Source: an uncultured Bacilli bacterium | GTDB taxonomy: Bacteria > Bacillota_I > Bacilli_A > RF39 > UBA660 | Direction: 5' to 3' | DNA length: 35,907 bases | NCBI GenBank assembly: GCA_947631655.1 | Contig: CANRME010000003.1 | Coordinates: 1-35,907 of the forward strand | Part shown: one piece after another, positions 32,681 to 35,907 of the stretch | Layout: every line of letters begins with the position of its first letter | How positions within the stretch are numbered: position 1 is the first letter of the stretch | The notes under the pieces: generated by a model | What the model was told of the DNA's origin: nothing | The model's input: the letters and a program-made list of their open reading frames with translations, nothing else | Databases searched by the model: none | Made by a program: the position numbers and the translations under genes

Positions 32681-32716
32681 AAAAAAGAAAACAGAATTAA
32701 ATAAAAATAGGAGGCT

Positions 32717-33718
32717 ATGATGGATTTTATTGAACAAATAAAAAACCAAGTAAAAGATAAAAAAAAGACGATTGTTTTAGCAGAGACAGAGGATATCAGA
32801 ACATTAAAAGCCGCTGCGATTGTAAAAAAAGAAGATTTTGCCAATACAATATTAGTAGGGGATGAGAATGAGATTCAAAAATTAGCTTTGGAGAATCAAG
32901 TAGATATTGAAGGAATACGAATCATCAATCCAAAAACATTCTCTGACTTTGCGAAATTAAAATCTACTTTTTATGAATTGAGAAAGGCAAAGGGATTAAC
33001 GGAAGAAGAAGCCGAGAGACTTTTACTAGAAGACAAATTATATTTTGGAAATTTATTAGTAAAATGCGGTTATGCGGATGGACTAGTAGCAGGAGCAGTA
33101 AATAGTAGTGCCAATGTATTAAGACCAGCACTACAAATTATTAAAACAGCAAGCGATAGCAAAATGGTTTCTTCCTTTTTCTTGATGGATGTACCAAACT
33201 GTGAATATGGTTCAAAGGGAGTCTTTGTTTATTCTGATTGTGGAATGGTTCAAAATCCGACGAGTGAAGAATTGGTAGAAATTGCGGCAACGAGTGCCAA
33301 GACATTTGAACGATTAGTTGGAGAGAAGGCAAAAATAGCAATGTTATCTCATTCTACTTTAGGTTCTGCCAAACACCCAGATGTGGATAAAGTGAGAACA
33401 GCCGTAGAATTGGCACATCGCACTTATCCAGAGTTAGATATTGATGGAGAGTTTCAATTGGATGCCGCCATTGTTCCTAGCGTAGCAGAAAGAAAGGCAC
33501 CAAATAGTAAAGTAGCAGGTCATGCCAACGTATTGATTTTTCCAGATTTAGACGCCGGAAACATTGCTTATAAATTAACAGAACGACTTGCCCATGCCAA
33601 AGCGTATGGACCAATTACGCAAGGTCTAGCCAAACCAGTGAATGATCTATCGAGAGGATGTAACGAACAAGACATTGCAGGAGTCGTTGCCATTACCGCT
33701 TTCCAATGCGAAGAATAA
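32717..33718 (+). CDS. pta: Phosphate acetyltransferase
   Basis: A 333-residue enzyme converting acetyl-CoA and phosphate to acetyl phosphate and CoA, in the cytosol, as the first step of acetate formation with acetate kinase. Length is that of class I Pta (about 325-335) without the extra N-terminal domains of long enterobacterial forms. Family blocks seen: 'TIVLAETEDIRTLKAA', 'DGLVAGAVNSSANVLRPALQIIKT', 'SSFFLMDVP', 'FSDCGMVQNPTSEELVEIA' (here YSDCG), 'MLSHSTLGSAKHPDVDKVRTA', 'DGEFQLDAAIVPSVAERKAP', 'VLIFPDLDAGNIAYKL' and 'GLAKPVNDLSRGC'. It is a single gene between its own promoter and terminator. AGGAGG precedes ATG 32717; ATG 32720 directly follows and could be used. Acetate kinase is not in the window. 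Confidence 0.96.
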   Translation: MMDFIEQIKNQVKDKKKTIVLAETEDIRTLKAAAIVKKEDFANTILVGDENEIQKLALENQVDIEGIRIINPKTFSDFAKLKSTFYELRKAKGLTEEEAERLLLEDKLYFGNLLVKCGYADGLVAGAVNSSANVLRPALQIIKTASDSKMVSSFFLMDVPNCEYGSKGVFVYSDCGMVQNPTSEELVEIAATSAKTFERLVGEKAKIAMLSHSTLGSAKHPDVDKVRTAVELAHRTYPELDIDGEFQLDAAIVPSVAERKAPNSKVAGHANVLIFPDLDAGNIAYKLTERLAHAKAYGPITQGLAKPVNDLSRGCNEQDIAGVVAITAFQCEE

Positions 33719-33723
33719 AAAAT

Positions 33724-33755
33724 AAGGAAAGAGAAAAGAAGTCTTTCCTTTTTTG
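33724..33755 (+). terminator. Terminator of pta
   Basis: Perfect 9-bp stem AAGGAAAGA (33724-33732) / TCTTTCCTT (33742-33750), then T4. Confidence 0.88.
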
Positions 33756-33781
33756 TTTCAAAAAAAAACGATAAGTCAAAG

Positions 33782-33884
33782 GAGAAAAAATCATAAATAA
33801 AAGAGAAAAAATCATAAATAAAAGAGAAAGAATCATAAATAAGAGAGAAAAAAACAATAAATAAAGGAAAAAATCATAAATTTT
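33782..33884. repeat. Tandem 21-bp A-tract repeats
   Basis: Four full units and one partial unit of 21 bp beginning GAG at 33782, 33803, 33824 and 33845, with a fifth from 33866. The consensus is GAGAAAAAATCATAAATAAAA. The period equals two helical turns, so the A-tracts are phased and should bend the DNA. They lie about 105-205 bp upstream of the next gene. Confidence 0.85.
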
Positions 33885-33987
33885 CTTTCAAAGAAGAAAA
33901 AAGAAAAGATCGATATTCACACAAAAGTGGATAAAATAACATAATTCAACCACAAATTTATGATAATATAACAAATAGGAGGAGAGA

Positions 33988-35583
33988 ATGTTGAAAAAAA
34001 ATATCATTCACTTATTGGTAACCGCTTTTGTTGGTGCCATCATGTACTATATTAGTTTGCCAGCCTTAAATATACAAAGTATGGGATTTTGGATGTTTTT
34101 ATCTTTCTTGATAATACTCTATGCGACCTTAGATTTCTTTTTCTCTTTTTTCGAACGAAGAAGTAGAAATTCACCGAAAGTACCCATCGTTTTAGGACTA
34201 GTTGTAGGATCTATTTTTGTTCTCATCCCGGTTGTAAATTTTTTTCTATCTCCCTTATTTCATGCTAATGAATACGGAAATAGAATTCAAATCAATGAAG
34301 AAAAAGAATTCACAAAAGAAATCGAACCAGTGGATTTTAATTCCATCCCATTACTAGATAAAGCATCTAGTCAAAAATTGGGAGATCGTGTGATGGGTCA
34401 AATGCCAGAATTAGTATCACAATTCTATGTATCAGATCTATACACACAAATCAATTATAATGATAGTATTGTCCGAGTAACCCCTTTAGAATATAATGGA
34501 CTATTCAAATATTTTTCTAATCGCAAGGGAGGAGTCAAAGGATATATTATCGTTGACTCTGTGACTGGAAAGTCGAGTTTGAAAAAACTTACGAAAGGAA
34601 TGAAATATGTTGATTCCGCTTACTTTAACGATAATCTAGCAAGACATCTAAGATTTTCTTATCCAACTAAAATATTTGGTGAAAAGACATTTGAAATTGA
34701 TAATCAGGGAAATCCATACTGGATTGTGCCAACGATGAAATATAAGGGGATTGGTCAGAAAGCAGAAATTGCCAGTATCATTATTATGGACCCAATTGAT
34801 GGAAGTTCAAAAGAATACAAAGTAGAAGATGTACCTGTATGGGTAGATCATGTATACTCTGCTTCATTAATTCTGGAACAAGTGGATGACTGGGGAAGAT
34901 ACCAACAAGGATTCTGGAATTCGATGATTGGTCAAAAGAATGTTGTTCAGACTACGCGCGGATACAATTACATGACGATGAACGATGATGTTTACCTATA
35001 TACAGGAATTACATCCGTGTCAACCGATGAATCAAATATTGGATTCATTTTAACGAATATGCGAACCAAAGAAACAAATTTCTATGTCGTTCCTGGAGCT
35101 GAGGAATATTCCGCCATGGATAGCGCAAGAGGACAAGTACAACAAATGAATTATGATGCTAGTTTTCCACTACTCATTAATTTAAACAATCGACCAACTT
35201 ATTTATTAAGCTTAAAAGATGCGGCAGGATTAGTAAAAATGTATGCCTTTGTCGATGTAGAAGATTATCAAAAAGTAGAGATAACGGATGCATCCGAAGG
35301 AATCGAAAAAGCAGCGCAAAATTATTTAAATAAAGTAAATTTTACAACAACGGAAAAATCAGAAAATGATATAGAAAAAGAAATCACCATTCAGAGAATC
35401 ACGACATCAGTAATAGATGGAATAAGTTATTATTACTTTGTAGATGAAAATGGTCAAAAATATAGAGCAAACATCCATATCGAAGAGAAGTTACTTCCAT
35501 TTTTAACAAGTGGAGATCAAGTAAAAGTTCGTTATGAAAAAGAAAACGACGTGATTGAATTAAAAGAAATCAAAGAGATTTAG
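33988..35583 (+). CDS. Membrane-anchored protein of unknown function (531 aa)
   Basis: A 531-residue protein with three N-terminal membrane helices (about 6-25, 33-53 and 67-90) and a large domain after them (about 95-460), ending in a short charged segment. The large domain has mixed strands with 'YIIVDSVTGKS', 'GNPYWIVPTMKYKG', 'IIMDPIDGSSKEY' and 'VWVDHVY', the look of a repeated beta structure or an outside ligand-binding domain. The C-terminal 90 residues ('YYYFVDENGQKYRANI', 'TSGDQVKVRYEKEN') resemble an OB-like small beta barrel. I do not recognise a named family, though similar proteins seem to be core genes of low-GC Bacillota. AGGAGG sits before ATG 33988. It is downstream of pta with its own terminator, and phased A-tract repeats precede its promoter region. 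Confidence 0.8.
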   Translation: MLKKNIIHLLVTAFVGAIMYYISLPALNIQSMGFWMFLSFLIILYATLDFFFSFFERRSRNSPKVPIVLGLVVGSIFVLIPVVNFFLSPLFHANEYGNRIQINEEKEFTKEIEPVDFNSIPLLDKASSQKLGDRVMGQMPELVSQFYVSDLYTQINYNDSIVRVTPLEYNGLFKYFSNRKGGVKGYIIVDSVTGKSSLKKLTKGMKYVDSAYFNDNLARHLRFSYPTKIFGEKTFEIDNQGNPYWIVPTMKYKGIGQKAEIASIIIMDPIDGSSKEYKVEDVPVWVDHVYSASLILEQVDDWGRYQQGFWNSMIGQKNVVQTTRGYNYMTMNDDVYLYTGITSVSTDESNIGFILTNMRTKETNFYVVPGAEEYSAMDSARGQVQQMNYDASFPLLINLNNRPTYLLSLKDAAGLVKMYAFVDVEDYQKVEITDASEGIEKAAQNYLNKVNFTTTEKSENDIEKEITIQRITTSVIDGISYYYFVDENGQKYRANIHIEEKLLPFLTSGDQVKVRYEKENDVIELKEIKEI

Positions 35584-35637
35584 AAAATAGATTTAATTCA
35601 ATCGATTTCGTTAAATGATAAGAATCCGAATAATATG

Positions 35638-35672
35638 AACCCCATTTCTTGGACAAAGAAATGAGGTTTTTT
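35638..35672 (+). terminator. Terminator after the membrane-anchored protein gene
   Basis: AACCCCATTTCTT (35638-35650) pairs with AAGAAATGAGGTT, with one mismatch, around GGACA, ending in T6. Confidence 0.88.
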
Positions 35673-35819
35673 ATATGAGTAAATTAAGTTGTGAAGAAAA
35701 GAAGTGCAAAGGAGAACAAAAGAAGAGAAAATACCATATGATAACAATAAAAGGAAACAAAAAGAGCAATTTATGTAAAAAATTATGTAGAAAAAGGTAA
35801 AAAAAAGTAAAAAAGGGAG

Positions 35820-35848
35820 TTGACGGGTGGAAAAAGAAATGATATATT
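35820..35848 (+). promoter_or_regulatory. Strong SigA-type promoter near the right edge
   Basis: TTGACG (35820-35825), 17 bases, TATATT (35843-35848) with extended TGA. It drives a gene that runs beyond the window. Between 35673 and 35819 the plus strand is A/G-rich and no gene is supported. Confidence 0.8.
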
Positions 35849-35873
35849 AAATGGGCATTCCAAGGAAAAAGGG

Positions 35874-35907
35874 ATGAAAGAAGGGTATGTCAAACGGAAA
35901 AAAGGAA
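35874..35907 (+). CDS. Possible start of the next gene (cut by window edge)
   Basis: Downstream of the strong promoter at 35820-35848. Two starts are possible: ATG 35874 (after AAGGAAAAAGGG) or ATG 35887 (after GAAGGGT, giving MSNGKK...). Too little is visible to name a product. Confidence 0.3.
   Translation, partial: MKEGYVKRKKG

Noticed and set aside
33782-33884. CRISPR array
   Set aside because: The units are directly tandem without distinct spacers, only 21 bp, and no cas genes are in the window.
35675-35800. 41-codon Lys/Cys-rich frame after the last terminator
   Set aside because: Its only ribosome-like site is inside the terminator hairpin, and the composition follows the local A/G skew. 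Not supported as a gene.
1-35907. Use of TGA as Trp (Mycoplasma code)
   Set aside because: Several genes end naturally at TGA with a following gene start or terminator, and Trp is written TGG throughout.

Overview
The window is a low-GC, Gram-positive-type chromosome segment, most likely from a gut-associated Bacillota (class Bacilli or a relative). The signs are strong Shine-Dalgarno sites (AGGAGG) before almost every gene, very AT-rich coding sequence, intrinsic terminators with long T runs, TGA used as a stop (so not the Mycoplasma code), a LysM/amidase wall enzyme, a CwlJ-type spore-cortex hydrolase and a class I phosphotransacetylase. Species cannot be fixed from the sequence alone.

Layout. 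(1) 1 to about 1520 is the right end of a mobile element: the C-terminus of a large serine recombinase and a HEPN-motif protein. It is inserted into a LysM amidase gene whose 3' part (1522-2694) remains. (2) 2708-3451 is host sequence: a CwlJ-like hydrolase, then tRNA-Trp with its promoter and terminator. (3) About 3453-20200 is a second, very AT-rich integrated island. Its left part holds an Xre repressor with an operator-controlled small membrane protein, a zinc-finger orphan, a replication-initiator-like winged-helix protein behind iteron-like repeats, a second Xre regulator and a large serine recombinase. Its right part is a defence locus. One arm (minus strand) encodes a RecQ-like helicase, a NERD-nuclease/SF1 helicase and a Sau3AI/MutH-type endonuclease. 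The divergent arm encodes a C5-cytosine methyltransferase, then a PD-(D/E)XK nuclease and a Ser/Thr protein kinase. (4) 20441-25829 is an envelope-response block: an ECF sigma factor with a one-TM partner protein, then an OmpR-type response regulator, histidine kinase, FtsX-like permease and ABC ATPase. (5) 25898-35907 holds a frameshifted small ORF coupled to an unknown gene, a secreted coiled-coil protein, an Xre-ABC fusion ATPase with its ABC-2 permease, an FkbM methyltransferase, pta, a membrane-anchored unknown protein, and the promoter of a gene running off the right edge.

How the genes work together. The defence locus reads as a GATC-type restriction-modification system (restriction arm and methylation arm divergent from one ~180 bp promoter region) carrying extra parts that plain Sau3AI systems lack: two helicases, a second nuclease and a kinase. 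A GATC site sits in the -35 box of the methyltransferase promoter, so methylation could feed back on expression. In the envelope block, the response-regulator promoter and the permease promoter carry the same direct repeats at the same distance from the -10, so the two-component system probably controls itself and its transporter. The most novel-looking parts are the nuclease-kinase pair attached to the R-M core and the multi-helicase restriction arm.
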